The translations under genes were made by a program, and so were the position numbers. A stretch of DNA of 64,000 nucleotides from Nocardia sp. alder85J (GTDB lineage: Bacteria > Actinomycetota > Actinomycetes > Mycobacteriales > Mycobacteriaceae): positions 248,001-312,000 of the forward strand of contig NZ_JAIUCZ020000005.1 in the NCBI RefSeq assembly GCF_020176955.2. Reading direction: 5' to 3'. The first letter of the stretch is position 1. Every line of letters begins with the position of its first letter. This document shows, piece after piece, positions 51,400 through 60,862 of this stretch. Below the pieces are notes generated by a model. That model did no database searches and was not told the DNA's origin. It was given only the letters and a program-made list of their open reading frames with translations.

Positions 51400-51673
51400 G
51401 GCTGCCACTGTATCGCCGGGCCCGCGGCGCACCGATATGTCCGTTACCCCCCGCGACGTGCTGTTCGCCACGCTGACCAGGGGAAGGAAGCAACCCACTT
51501 TCCGGTTGCGATGCAGTAGAAATACATACAGCGCGCGCGACGCGCCGGACAATCGGCGCGGGCACGCCGCGGCCCCGGTGTTCGGAAAGGTTTCCGCAGG
51601 AAGAGCGCCCTATGCTGGCGTACGGAACCGCCACCACACGTGGGTAGAATTCGTGCCGACGAAGGGGTAATAC

Positions 51674-52360
51674 GTGAAGGATCTGGTCGACACCACGGAG
51701 ATGTATCTCCGGACCATCTACGACCTCGAGGAGGAGGGCGTGGTCCCGTTGCGGGCGCGCATCGCCGAGCGCCTCGAACAGAGTGGACCCACGGTGAGCC
51801 AGACGGTCGCCCGCATGGAACGTGACGGCCTGCTGATGGTCGCCGGCGACCGGCACCTGGAACTGACCGACAAGGGCCGGGCGATGGCGGTGTCGGTGAT
51901 GCGCAAACATCGGCTGGCCGAACGACTGCTCGTCGACGTGATCGGCCTGGACTGGCAGAACGTGCACGCGGAGGCGTGCCGCTGGGAGCACGTGATGAGC
52001 GACGAGGTCGAGCGCCGGCTGCTGGAAGTGCTCAACCACCCCACCACCTCCCCCTACGGCAACCCCATCCCCGGCCTCGACGAACTCGGCGTCCTCCCGC
52101 CCGCCAGCGGTGAGGAGAAGCTGATCCGGCTGTCGGATCTGCCGGTGGGCCAGACCTCCGCGGTGGTGGTGCGCCGGTTGTCCGAGCACATCCAGGCCGA
52201 TCCGGAGATCATCGGCCAACTCCGCGAGGCCGGTGTGGTGCCGGACGCGCGGGTCACCGTGGAGGTCCGGCCCGGCGCGGTCATCATCTCGCTGCCGGGG
52301 CATCAGGAATTCGAACTGTCCGACGAGATGGCGCACGCCGTCCAGGTGAAGCTGGTGTAG
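51674..52360 (+). CDS. ideR: Iron-dependent regulator IdeR (DtxR family)
   Basis: A 228-residue metal-dependent repressor. The HTH spans about 27-50 (ARIAERLEQSGPTVSQTVARM). All metal ligands are at the positions known for IdeR/DtxR: Met10, Cys102, Glu105 and His106 in site 2, and His79, Glu83 and His98 in site 1. The third SH3-like domain is present (AGVVPDARVTVEVRPGAVII). GTG 51674 follows GAAGGGG. With Fe2+ it represses siderophore genes. galE follows 16 bp later, the same order as dtxR-galE in corynebacteria. Confidence 0.95.
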   Translation: MKDLVDTTEMYLRTIYDLEEEGVVPLRARIAERLEQSGPTVSQTVARMERDGLLMVAGDRHLELTDKGRAMAVSVMRKHRLAERLLVDVIGLDWQNVHAEACRWEHVMSDEVERRLLEVLNHPTTSPYGNPIPGLDELGVLPPASGEEKLIRLSDLPVGQTSAVVVRRLSEHIQADPEIIGQLREAGVVPDARVTVEVRPGAVIISLPGHQEFELSDEMAHAVQVKLV

Positions 52361-52375
52361 GGCAAGATCGAAGGC

Positions 52376-53362
52376 ATGAAACTTCTGGTGACTGGTGGCG
52401 CCGGCTATGTCGGCGGAGTGTGCGCACAGGTTCTGCTCGAGGACGGCCACGAGGTCGTCGTGGTCGACGATCTGTCCACCGGTAATGCCGACGGAGTGCC
52501 CACCGGCGCCAAATTCGTCGAGGGCGATATCGCCACCGCCGGTGTGGACCTGATCGAATCCGAATCCTTCGACGGCGTCCTGCACTTCGCGGCCCAATCG
52601 CTGGTCGGTGAATCCGTGCAGCAGCCCGAGAAGTACTGGCACGGCAATGTCGTGAAGACGCTGGCCCTGCTGGAGGCCGTCCGCCGCACCGGAACCCCGC
52701 GCCTGGTGTTCTCCTCCACCGCCGCCGTGTACGGCGAGCCGGAGCAGGTGCCGATTCCCGAGAATGCCGCACCCCGGCCGACCAATCCCTATGGTGCGTC
52801 CAAGCTCGCCATCGATCACGCCATCACCTCCTATGCGAACGCGCACGGGCTGGCCGCGACCAGCCTGCGCTATTTCAACGTCGCCGGCGCCTACGGCGGT
52901 CTCGGCGAGAACCGGGTGGTGGAAACACATCTCATTCCGCTGGTACTGCACACCGCACTCGGGCACCGCGAGACGATCTCGGTCTTCGGGACCGATTACC
53001 CGACCCCGGACGGCACCGCGGTCCGCGACTACATCCACATTCGCGATCTCGCACAGGCTCATCTGCTGGCCCTCGCGCAGTCGCGCCCCGGTGAGCACCG
53101 CATCTTCAACCTCGGCAGCGGCACCGGTTTCTCGGTGCGCCAAGTGATCTCGGCCTGTGAGGAGGTCACCGGCGGGCCCATCGCGGCGGTCGAGGCACCC
53201 CGGCGGGCCGGCGATCCGAGCGTGCTGATCGCCTCCAGCGAGCGTGCCGTCGCGGAACTCGGGTGGCAGCCCCGGCACAACGATCTGTCCGAGATCGTCT
53301 CCGACGCCTGGACCTTCCTGCGATCGCTGGGTGACCGCGCGCACAGCGCCCGGCGCGGTTAG
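52376..53362 (+). CDS. galE: UDP-glucose 4-epimerase
   Basis: A 328-residue extended short-chain dehydrogenase. The NAD-binding motif GGAGYVGG lies near residue 7, DDLSTG at the ribose site, the catalytic Ser-Tyr-Lys triad in SSTAAVYGE and YGASK, and RYFNVAGAYG with PTPDGTAVRDYIH later. It interconverts UDP-glucose and UDP-galactose, needed for the arabinogalactan wall of this group. It is probably co-transcribed with ideR through the 15-bp gap. Confidence 0.94.
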   Translation: MKLLVTGGAGYVGGVCAQVLLEDGHEVVVVDDLSTGNADGVPTGAKFVEGDIATAGVDLIESESFDGVLHFAAQSLVGESVQQPEKYWHGNVVKTLALLEAVRRTGTPRLVFSSTAAVYGEPEQVPIPENAAPRPTNPYGASKLAIDHAITSYANAHGLAATSLRYFNVAGAYGGLGENRVVETHLIPLVLHTALGHRETISVFGTDYPTPDGTAVRDYIHIRDLAQAHLLALAQSRPGEHRIFNLGSGTGFSVRQVISACEEVTGGPIAAVEAPRRAGDPSVLIASSERAVAELGWQPRHNDLSEIVSDAWTFLRSLGDRAHSARRG

Positions 53363-53377
53363 TCCGGGCCGCCCGCC

Positions 53378-54781
53378 TCACGCGTGCCACCTCGGATCGA
53401 TCCCGAGATCCACACCGAGCGTGGCGGCACGGGCCATGCCACTGTGCGCCAGCCGCCGCACCTCGTGCGGCGGCATGCCGGTCCGCAGCGCCGTCTCCAG
53501 CAGTGCGGCCAGCGTGTGCCGCGGCTCGGCGGCCGCCGCCGCGGCCAGGGCGACCCCGGCGACCGGGCCGTCACCGCGGGCGTAGGCGCTGTAACCGAGC
53601 AGCGTCGCCGCCTCGGCGCGATCCGGCCCCGTCAGTGCCCGGCACAGCTGCGCCCACAATGTCTCCGCGGCGGGGGCGTGCGCGGTCAGCGGCAGCGCGA
53701 ACAGGACATCGCGAACCACGGTGTCGCGCAAGGCCACCGCCAGCTCCGCGATGTCACGCGGTCGTACCGGCGCATCCGAGGCGACGGCCCGGACCCGATC
53801 CAGCACCTGCTCGAGCAGTGCGCGCCGATGCGCGTGCAAGGTGACGGCGCAGCGGGCGCGGGCCGCGGCCTCCGCCGCCGCGGGCAGTACGCCGGCCACC
53901 TCCGCCGCCCGCTCCGGATCGGCCGCGACCACCGCGGCCAGTTCGGCGCGGCCCGCGCGGATCGGCCGGCCGTCGAGGACCTGCGCCAGCGCCACCGGGG
54001 AGGCCGCCGGATCCGATTGCGTCCCGGTGACTTCCGGATCGAGCAGACTCCACCACGGCTGCCCGGCGCCGATCGCGCCGACCATCCAGGCGTCGGCCAG
54101 ATCCACGCCGTCGGCCAGCAGCGCCCCGGCCAGCATCCGCATCAGGTGGCCGCCGGCCCGCGCACGATCGCGGCCCGCGGTGTCCTCCCGATCGTCGACG
54201 ATCAATACGAGAGCGCCACAGGCTCCTTCCTGCGCGCAGATCGCCGCGAGCTGCCGGACCATCCGGACCTGCGCGAGGCGGTGGTCCGGCGGCAGATCGT
54301 GCCGTGCGACCGCGCCGAGGTAGACCGAACCGGGACGCTCCTCGGCCTCCTGCAACAGGCACACCACCAGCGACCGATCCGGCACGAATCCCAGCAACGC
54401 CGGGACGGCGGCGATGAACTCGCTCGGCTCGTCGATGCGCAGACCGGGCGGATCCCAGCGCGCGCAACCGGATTCGCGAGACTCGACACGGCGGGCGCGC
54501 GGCCGCTCCGCGTCACACAGGCCACCGGAACCGCCGGCCACGTACCCAGCGGCGATATCACCGGCGGCGGGATACCCGGCAGCGAGACCCCGGACCGCCG
54601 AATACCCAGCGGCGAGATCACGGGTGGCCGGCTCCCCGGCGCCGCGATGCCCGGCGTCGATGTGTTCGGTTGTGCCGCAGCCGGTGGCGACACATTCGGC
54701 GGTAGCAGGTTCGGCGGTGACAGGTTCGGCGACGGCATATCGGGCCGTGACGGCGGGCGCGGATTCGGCGGGATCGGTCAT
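53378..54781 (-). CDS. DUF4192 protein with repetitive N-terminus
   Basis: A 467-residue DUF4192 protein. The conserved part begins at about residue 115 (LRIDEPSEFIAAVPALLGFVPDRSLVVCLL) and includes LVLIVDDRED and the final MARAATLGVDLGIDPRWHA. The first 100 residues are Ala/Gly/Thr-rich with a loose repeat AAGYxAxxG-x-LAAGY. Function unknown; the family is restricted to actinobacteria. ATG 54781. It converges on galE. Confidence 0.85.
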   Translation of the reverse strand: MTDPAESAPAVTARYAVAEPVTAEPATAECVATGCGTTEHIDAGHRGAGEPATRDLAAGYSAVRGLAAGYPAAGDIAAGYVAGGSGGLCDAERPRARRVESRESGCARWDPPGLRIDEPSEFIAAVPALLGFVPDRSLVVCLLQEAEERPGSVYLGAVARHDLPPDHRLAQVRMVRQLAAICAQEGACGALVLIVDDREDTAGRDRARAGGHLMRMLAGALLADGVDLADAWMVGAIGAGQPWWSLLDPEVTGTQSDPAASPVALAQVLDGRPIRAGRAELAAVVAADPERAAEVAGVLPAAAEAAARARCAVTLHAHRRALLEQVLDRVRAVASDAPVRPRDIAELAVALRDTVVRDVLFALPLTAHAPAAETLWAQLCRALTGPDRAEAATLLGYSAYARGDGPVAGVALAAAAAAEPRHTLAALLETALRTGMPPHEVRRLAHSGMARAATLGVDLGIDPRWHA

Positions 54782-54989
54782 GCCACAGAGCCTGCCCGGC
54801 CCGCGCTGCCCGGTGTTCCCGGCGACCTGGGGCTTCCCCTGCCCTGGGGACAACGTGCCGCGCTGTGCGCGGGCGCCGGAAACCAGGCCGCCGCAGGCAC
54901 TTTCGTGTCGGACTCAGCTGATACGGTGGTCGGGCCACCTGTGGCCGCACGGTCGTGCAACCGGTGCGATGCGGGGTGGCAGCCGGTGT

Positions 54990-55709
54990 TCAGCCGTGCC
55001 GCACACCGTCCACGGCGGCGGTGAAAACCTGGTCGAGCGTGCCGGTATCGGGCAGTTCGTCGCCGAAGGTCAGGCAGGTGACGTTGATCCGCACATCACC
55101 GATCTGCGCCAGCCGGGTGTGCATCGACTGTGTGAGCCCCGCCCCGCCCCGGGTTCCGGTCACCGTGCGGCGCAGCGCGAACGCGTCGTCGGCCGCCACA
55201 CCCGGGAGCGGCTCCGGGACGCTGACGACGGTCGTGGTCAGGGGTCCCTGCCGGACCCGGACCAGCGCGCAGCGCCCGGTCCGTTCGCGCACCCGGGCCA
55301 GCGCCTCGTCGGTGCGCACCAGCTCGACGGTGACCGTGACCCGCGCTTCGTCGTCGCTGCCGACCTCGATCGCGGCCCGGCCGGCGTCGAATTCCGGGAC
55401 GGGCGCCGCGCACGCGGCGGGCTCCACCTCGGCCCCGGCCGGTATGCCGCGCAGATCGCCTGCGGCCCGCCGCGCCTGCTCCGGCGGCAGCACCACGATC
55501 GTGTAGTGCGGCGGGAAGCGCTCCGGCCGCGGCAGCAGCGCGGTCAGACCACCGGTGACGTGCTGCACCGAGGTCGCCGAGGATGCGGGGACCGGATGTC
55601 CGGTCACCGTCGACCCGCACGCCGAACCCAGCGCGCCCAGCACCGGCACGCCCAGCACGATCACGCCCGGCACCCGGCCCCACCTGCGGCGCGACACCTC
55701 CCGCAGCAT
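54990..55709 (-). CDS. Putative lipoprotein (DUF5642-like)
   Basis: A 239-residue exported protein. Arg-rich n-region, hydrophobic VPGVIVLGVPVLGAL and a lipobox-like GSAC give a probable lipidated Cys31, although the -3 residue is Gly instead of Leu. The mature part has FPPHYTIVVLPPEQARR and CAAPVPEFDAG, resembling actinobacterial DUF5642-type lipoproteins, with an even number of Cys. ATG 55709 is preferred over GTG 55721. Probably on the outer face of the membrane or wall. Ligand unknown. Confidence 0.7.
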   Translation of the reverse strand: MLREVSRRRWGRVPGVIVLGVPVLGALGSACGSTVTGHPVPASSATSVQHVTGGLTALLPRPERFPPHYTIVVLPPEQARRAAGDLRGIPAGAEVEPAACAAPVPEFDAGRAAIEVGSDDEARVTVTVELVRTDEALARVRERTGRCALVRVRQGPLTTTVVSVPEPLPGVAADDAFALRRTVTGTRGGAGLTQSMHTRLAQIGDVRINVTCLTFGDELPDTGTLDQVFTAAVDGVRHG

Positions 55710-55968
55710 CACGGCGTTCACTATGCCGAACCGCCGGGACCGGCCACCGCCGCCACGCCGAATTCCACCCCGGGAATGCCGGAGGCCTACACGCGTGTTG
55801 TCCTAGCGATGCTGGGTTCACCCCACCGGACGCGGCGACCGAAGACCATGAGAGACAATGACGGTGGTCCGCGAACCGCGCCACGACCGGCGCCGCCCCA
55901 GTCGGATCGAAGCCCGATCCGGTGGCGACGCCCGCCGGGCGCACTGGACCCGCAGGAAGGAGTACGCG

Positions 55969-56916
55969 ATGGACAACGAGTCGCGAATGTACGAGCTGGA
56001 GTTCCCCGCTCCGCAGCTGTCGTCCGACGACGGTGCGGGTCCGGTGCTGGTCCATGGGCTGGAAGGGTTCACCGACGCGGGTCACGCGGTCCGGCTGGCC
56101 ACCACCCATCTGCGTGAGAGCCTCGAGGCCGAACTGGTCGCCTCGTTCGATGTGGACGAGTTGCTCGACTACCGGTCGCGACGCCCGCTGATGACGTTCA
56201 AGACCGATCATTTCTCCGACTACGCCGAGCCGGAGCTGAACCTGTGGGCGTTGAAGGACACCGCCGGCACCCCGTTCCTGCTGCTGGCGGGCCTGGAGCC
56301 GGATCTGCGCTGGGAGCGGTTCGTGACCGCCGTGCGGTTGCTGGCCGAACAGCTCGGCGTGCGCCGCACCATCGGCCTGAGCGCGATTCCCATGGCGATC
56401 CCGCACACCCGCCCGCTCGGCGTCACCGCGCACGCCAGCGACCGCGATCTCATCGGCGACCATCAGCGCTGGCCGGGTGAGTTGCAGGTGCCCGGCAGCG
56501 CGTCGTCGCTGCTGGAGTACCGGATGGCCCAGTACGGCCACGAGTCGATCGGCTTCTCCGTGCATGTGCCGCACTACCTGGCGCAGACCGCCTATCCGGA
56601 GGCCGCGCAGACGCTGCTGGAGAACGTGGCCGAGAACGGTGAGCTGCAACTGCCGCTGGCGGCCCTGACCGAGGCCGGCGCCCGGGTGCGCGAACAGGTC
56701 AACGAGCACATCGCCGGCAATGCCGAGGTCGAAACGGTGGTGCACGCCCTGGAACGGCAGTACGACAGCTTCGTCACCGCGCAGGAACGGCAGTCCAGCC
56801 TGCTGGCCGGCGATGCCGATCTGCCCACCGGCGAGGAGATCGGCGCCGAGTTCGAGCGCTTCCTGGCCGAACAGTCCGGCTTCGGCGACAGCGACGGTTC
56901 CGAGGACACCCACTGA
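55969..56916 (+). CDS. PAC2-family protein
   Basis: A 315-residue PAC2-family protein. ELEFPAPQLSS, VLVHGLEGFTDAGHAVRLATTHL, then a DYRSRRP block, LAGLEPDLRWERF and GLSAIPMAIPHTRP are typical. A C-terminal helical tail with EFERFLAEQSGF and acidic residues follows. The fold is that of proteasome-assembly chaperone PAC2, and actinobacterial members are conserved near ideR. GAAGGAG lies before ATG 55969. It is probably co-transcribed with the helicase 63 bp later. Confidence 0.88.
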   Translation: MDNESRMYELEFPAPQLSSDDGAGPVLVHGLEGFTDAGHAVRLATTHLRESLEAELVASFDVDELLDYRSRRPLMTFKTDHFSDYAEPELNLWALKDTAGTPFLLLAGLEPDLRWERFVTAVRLLAEQLGVRRTIGLSAIPMAIPHTRPLGVTAHASDRDLIGDHQRWPGELQVPGSASSLLEYRMAQYGHESIGFSVHVPHYLAQTAYPEAAQTLLENVAENGELQLPLAALTEAGARVREQVNEHIAGNAEVETVVHALERQYDSFVTAQERQSSLLAGDADLPTGEEIGAEFERFLAEQSGFGDSDGSEDTH

Positions 56917-56979
56917 CAGCGGGACACCCGCGAAGGGGGCCGCGTACCGGCCGAATCGGCGGCCCGGCAGAATAGCCCG

Positions 56980-59487
56980 GTGCAGCTGTCCGAACTCGTC
57001 CCCGATCGCGCCGTTTCCGACGTCGACGCGGACTGGCTGTACGAGACGTTCGCGGAATGGGCCGCCGGCCAGGGCCTGACGCTCTACCCTGCCCAGGAGG
57101 AAGCCCTCCTCGAGCTCATGACCGGCGGTAACGTGATCCTCGCCACGCCCACCGGATCCGGGAAGTCGATGGTGGCGGTGGGCGCGCACTTCGCTGCGCT
57201 CAACCGCGGTCAGCGCAGCTACTACACCGCACCGATCAAGGCGCTGGTCAGCGAGAAGTTCTTCGCCCTGTGCGAGGTGTTCGGCGCCGATCGGGTGGGC
57301 ATGGTGACCGGTGACGCGGCGGTGAATCCGACCGCGCCGATCATCTGCGCCACCGCCGAGATCCTGGCGAACCTGGCGTTGCGGGAGGGCGCGAACGCCG
57401 CCGTCGGCCAGGTGATCATGGACGAGTTCCACTACTACTCCGATCCGGATCGCGGCTGGGCCTGGCAGGTTCCGCTGATCGAACTGCCGGGCGCGCAGTT
57501 CCTGCTGATGTCGGCCACGCTGGGCGAGGTCGACTTCTTCGCCACCGACCTCGAACGCCGCACCGGCCGGTCCACGTCGGTGGTCGCCGGCAGCGAGCGG
57601 CCGGTGCCGCTGCTGTTCTCCTACGCGCGCACACCGATCACCGAAACCCTCGAGGATCTGGTCACCACCTCGCAGGCGCCGGTGTACGTGGTGCACTTCA
57701 CCCAGGCCGCCGCACTGGAACGAGCGCAGGCGCTGACCAGCGTCAATTTCGCCAGCAAGGCGGAGAAGGACGCGATCGCCGAGGCCATCGGCAGCTTCCG
57801 CTTCAGCAGCGGCTTCGGCAAGACGCTGTCGCGGCTGATCCGGCACGGCATCGGCGTGCACCATGCCGGCATGCTGCCGAAATACCGCCGCCTGGTCGAG
57901 AAATTGGCCCAAGACGGGTTGCTGAAGGTGGTGTGCGGCACCGACACCCTCGGGGTCGGCATCAACGTGCCGATCCGGACGGTGCTGCTCACCGGGCTGA
58001 CCAAATTCGACGGTGTCCGCACCCGTCGGCTCAAGGCCCGGGAATTCCACCAGATCTCCGGCCGGGCCGGTCGCGCCGGATACGACACGGTGGGCACCGT
58101 GGTGGTGCAGGCGCCCGAGCACGAGGTGGAGAACGCGCGGCTGGTCGCGAAGGCCGGCGACGATCCGAAGAAGCTGAAGCGGGTCCAGAAACGCAAACCG
58201 CCCGAGGGCTTCGTGTCCTGGTCGGAGGAGACCTTCGACCGGCTGGTGGCGGCCCGGCCCGAGCCGATGGTGTCCCGGTTCCGGGTCACCAATTCGATGC
58301 TGCTCAATGTGATCTCGCGCCCGGGCAACTGCTTCGACGCGATGCGGCATCTGCTGGAGGACAATCACGAACCGCGTCCGGCGCAGCGCAAGCACATCCT
58401 GAAGGCGATCCGGTTGTACCGCGCGCTGCGCAATGCCGGTGTGGTCCAGCAACTCGACGAGCCGGACGAATTCGGCCGCCGCGCCCGCCTGACCGTCGAT
58501 CTGCAACGCGATTTCGCACTGGACCAGCCACTGTCCCCCTTCGCGCTGGCCGTGTTCGAACTGCTCGACAAGAATGCGGTGACCTATACGCTGGATGTGG
58601 TGTCGGTCATCGAGTCCACGCTGGAGGATCCGCGTCAGTTGCTGCTCGCGCAGCAGCACAAGGCGCGTGGTACCGCCATCGCCGAGATGAAGGCCGACGG
58701 CATCGAATACGACGAGCGCATGGAGCTCATCGAGGACGTCACCTGGCCGAAACCCCTTGCGGCACTGATCGAACCGGCCTTCGAGACCTACCGTGGCGGC
58801 CATCCCTGGGTGTCGGAGTTCAGCCCGTCGCCGAAATCGGTGGTGCGCGAGATGGTCGAGCGCTCGATGACCTTCGCCGAACTGGTCAGCGGTTACGACC
58901 TGGCCCGCTCCGAGGGGCTGGTGCTGCGGTACCTCGCCGACGCCTACCGGGCCCTGCGGCGCACCGTCCCGGAGTCCGCGCGCACCGAGGAACTCGAGGA
59001 CATCACCGAGTGGCTCGGTGAACTGGTCCGCCAAGTGGATTCCAGCCTGCTCAACGAGTGGGAGCAGCTGACGAACCCGGGCGCGGAGAGCGATTCGGAC
59101 CAGCTCGCGTTCGGTGCGGAGACCGTGCGCCCGATCACAGCCAACGAGCGGGCCTTTCGCGTGCTCGTGCGAAATGCTATGTTCCGGCGCGTGGAATTGG
59201 CGGCGTTGCGGCGCTGGGATGCGCTCGACGAGCTGGGCGACGGTCTCGACTGGGAGACCGCGCTGGTTCCCTACTACGACGAGTACGGCAGCATCGGCAC
59301 CGGACCCGACGCCCGTGGCCCGCAGCTGTTCCAGGTGGAGCAGCGGCCCGGTTTCTGGCACGTCCGCCAGGTTCTCGACGACCCCGCCGGCGACCATGGT
59401 TGGTCGCTGCACGCCGTGGTCGATCTCGCCGAATCGGATGCCGCCGGCGAGGTGGTATTCGACGAGCTGGCGGTGACTGCCGGATGA
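56980..59487 (+). CDS. DEAD/DEAH-box helicase with DUF3516 C-terminus
   Basis: An 835-residue Ski2-like helicase. Motif I is ATPTGSGKSMVA, motif II reads DEFHYY instead of DExH, motif III SATLG, GTDTLGVGINVPIRTVLL lies near motif V and QISGRAGRAGYD is motif VI. The last 300 residues match DUF3516. It probably acts on RNA or on replication intermediates. GTG 56980. A PAC2 protein precedes it, a pairing common in actinobacteria. Confidence 0.9.
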   Translation: MQLSELVPDRAVSDVDADWLYETFAEWAAGQGLTLYPAQEEALLELMTGGNVILATPTGSGKSMVAVGAHFAALNRGQRSYYTAPIKALVSEKFFALCEVFGADRVGMVTGDAAVNPTAPIICATAEILANLALREGANAAVGQVIMDEFHYYSDPDRGWAWQVPLIELPGAQFLLMSATLGEVDFFATDLERRTGRSTSVVAGSERPVPLLFSYARTPITETLEDLVTTSQAPVYVVHFTQAAALERAQALTSVNFASKAEKDAIAEAIGSFRFSSGFGKTLSRLIRHGIGVHHAGMLPKYRRLVEKLAQDGLLKVVCGTDTLGVGINVPIRTVLLTGLTKFDGVRTRRLKAREFHQISGRAGRAGYDTVGTVVVQAPEHEVENARLVAKAGDDPKKLKRVQKRKPPEGFVSWSEETFDRLVAARPEPMVSRFRVTNSMLLNVISRPGNCFDAMRHLLEDNHEPRPAQRKHILKAIRLYRALRNAGVVQQLDEPDEFGRRARLTVDLQRDFALDQPLSPFALAVFELLDKNAVTYTLDVVSVIESTLEDPRQLLLAQQHKARGTAIAEMKADGIEYDERMELIEDVTWPKPLAALIEPAFETYRGGHPWVSEFSPSPKSVVREMVERSMTFAELVSGYDLARSEGLVLRYLADAYRALRRTVPESARTEELEDITEWLGELVRQVDSSLLNEWEQLTNPGAESDSDQLAFGAETVRPITANERAFRVLVRNAMFRRVELAALRRWDALDELGDGLDWETALVPYYDEYGSIGTGPDARGPQLFQVEQRPGFWHVRQVLDDPAGDHGWSLHAVVDLAESDAAGEVVFDELAVTAG

Positions 59488-59728
59488 GCGCACCCCACGT
59501 GTACGTGCGGGCTGTCCTGCACCCCATCATCACTGTCATCCGCCGCCGAAAACCCGGTGCTCACGCCGCTTTCTGAACACCGCGCGCCTCGGCGCGCGCC
59601 CGGTTCCGGAGTGGTCGTGCGCCCATGTCGACTGCTGTCTGGTTCGTGTTCACCTGCTGTTCACTGATAGTGTCATCGCTCGCTGCCTGTAGCGGGAGAC
59701 TGCCCGGAAGAAAGAGGGTTCCCTTAGA
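59488..59728. other. Leader region before the polyamine operon
   Basis: 241 bp. A 30-residue frame from ATG 59484 to 59576 (begins MSAPHVYVRAVLHPIITV) overlaps the helicase stop as ATGA. It may be a real small gene or a leader peptide, but nothing supports a function. A CGCGCGCC/GGCGCGCG hairpin follows at about 59581-59599. AT-rich stretches near 59660 may hold the promoter of the next gene. Confidence 0.35.
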
Positions 59729-60862
59729 TTGTTCGGTTCACACGCGCCCGAGTCGCCATTTCTCGTCATCGATCTCGCCCGGGTGCGCGACAACTTCGAT
59801 GCGCTGCGGTCCGCACTGAGCGGACTCGGGGACGACTACCCCACACGAATTCGTTTCGCGGTCAAGGCATCTCCGATGCCGGAGATCATCCGCCTACTGG
59901 CCGCGCGGGGCGCGGAATTCGACGTCGCCAGCATCGGCGAGATCGACCAGTGCATTGCCCTGGGCGTCGACCCGGGCACCCTCTGCTACGGCAATCCGAT
60001 CAAGAAATCCGCCCACATCGCGGCCGCGTACGCCGCGGGTGTGCGCCGATTCGCGTTCGACACCGAAAGTGATCTCGAACGCATCGGCGAGCTCGCGCCC
60101 GGCTCCGAGGTGGAGTGCCGGTTCCTGGCATCCGCCCCGCAATCACAGACCCCGTTCGGCACCAAATTCGGCTGCGCGCCCGGTGAGGCGGTGCGGCTGC
60201 TGGTGCGTGCCCGCGATCTCGGACTGCGGGTGGCCGGGCCGTACTTCCACGTGGGCTCGCAACAGCTGGATCCGGCCGCATGGCGGATCGGCATCGAGCA
60301 GGCCGGCGCCGTCGTCGAGGCGCTGGCGGCCAAGGACATTCCGGTCACTTCCGTGAACATCGGTGGGGGACTTCCGATTTCGTACGTCGAGGCGGCGCCG
60401 GAGCTGTCCGCGCTGGGTGCGGTGATCGCCGACGCGGCGGCCCGCCACCTCCCGGAGCACACCGATCTGGTGGTGGAACCCGGCCGCGCCCTGGTGGGCA
60501 ACGCCGGCGTGATCCACGCCGAGGTCGTGAACGTGCGACAGGCGCCGGACGGGCGGCGCTGGATATACCTCGACATCGGCCGCTACAACGGAATGGCCGA
60601 GACCGAGAACGAGTACATCGCCTACCGGATCGAGACCGATCGGGACGGCGATTCGCGGGGCGAGGCCGTGATAGCGGGTCCGACCTGCGACGGAGATGAT
60701 GTACTCTATCAACGCACGCGGGTCCTCCTTCCGACCACGTTGCGAGCCGGTGATCCCGTTCGGATCCTCGATACCGGCGCCTACACGGCGAGCTATTCGT
60801 CCGTATCCTTCAACGGTTTTCCGCCTTTGACCGTCCGTGTCATCGGCGCTGAGCGAGAGTGA
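59729..60862 (+). CDS. Ornithine/lysine decarboxylase-like enzyme (PLP fold III)
   Basis: A 377-residue alanine-racemase-fold decarboxylase. The PLP lysine is Lys46 in RFAVKASPMP. HVGSQ, GGGLPISY and EPGRALVG are the phosphate and substrate loops, and GPTCDGDD carries the conserved Cys-Asp of the second subunit. It matches ornithine decarboxylases more than DAP decarboxylases. It starts at TTG 59729, with AGAGGG 13 nt upstream. Its stop overlaps the next gene as GTGA, linking putrescine formation to spermidine synthesis. Confidence 0.85.
   Translation: MFGSHAPESPFLVIDLARVRDNFDALRSALSGLGDDYPTRIRFAVKASPMPEIIRLLAARGAEFDVASIGEIDQCIALGVDPGTLCYGNPIKKSAHIAAAYAAGVRRFAFDTESDLERIGELAPGSEVECRFLASAPQSQTPFGTKFGCAPGEAVRLLVRARDLGLRVAGPYFHVGSQQLDPAAWRIGIEQAGAVVEALAAKDIPVTSVNIGGGLPISYVEAAPELSALGAVIADAAARHLPEHTDLVVEPGRALVGNAGVIHAEVVNVRQAPDGRRWIYLDIGRYNGMAETENEYIAYRIETDRDGDSRGEAVIAGPTCDGDDVLYQRTRVLLPTTLRAGDPVRILDTGAYTASYSSVSFNGFPPLTVRVIGAERE

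Noticed and set aside
51400..51673. Iron box upstream of ideR
   Set aside because: I looked for the 19-bp IdeR palindrome pattern (TTAGGNNAGNCTNNCCTAA-like) and saw no convincing match.
50594..53344. 916-codon minus-strand frame
   Set aside because: It runs antisense through ideR and galE, both firmly identified.
55096..59493. 1465-codon minus-strand frame
   Set aside because: It is opposite the PAC2 and helicase genes. Composition is Arg/Gly/His-rich, with no family motifs.
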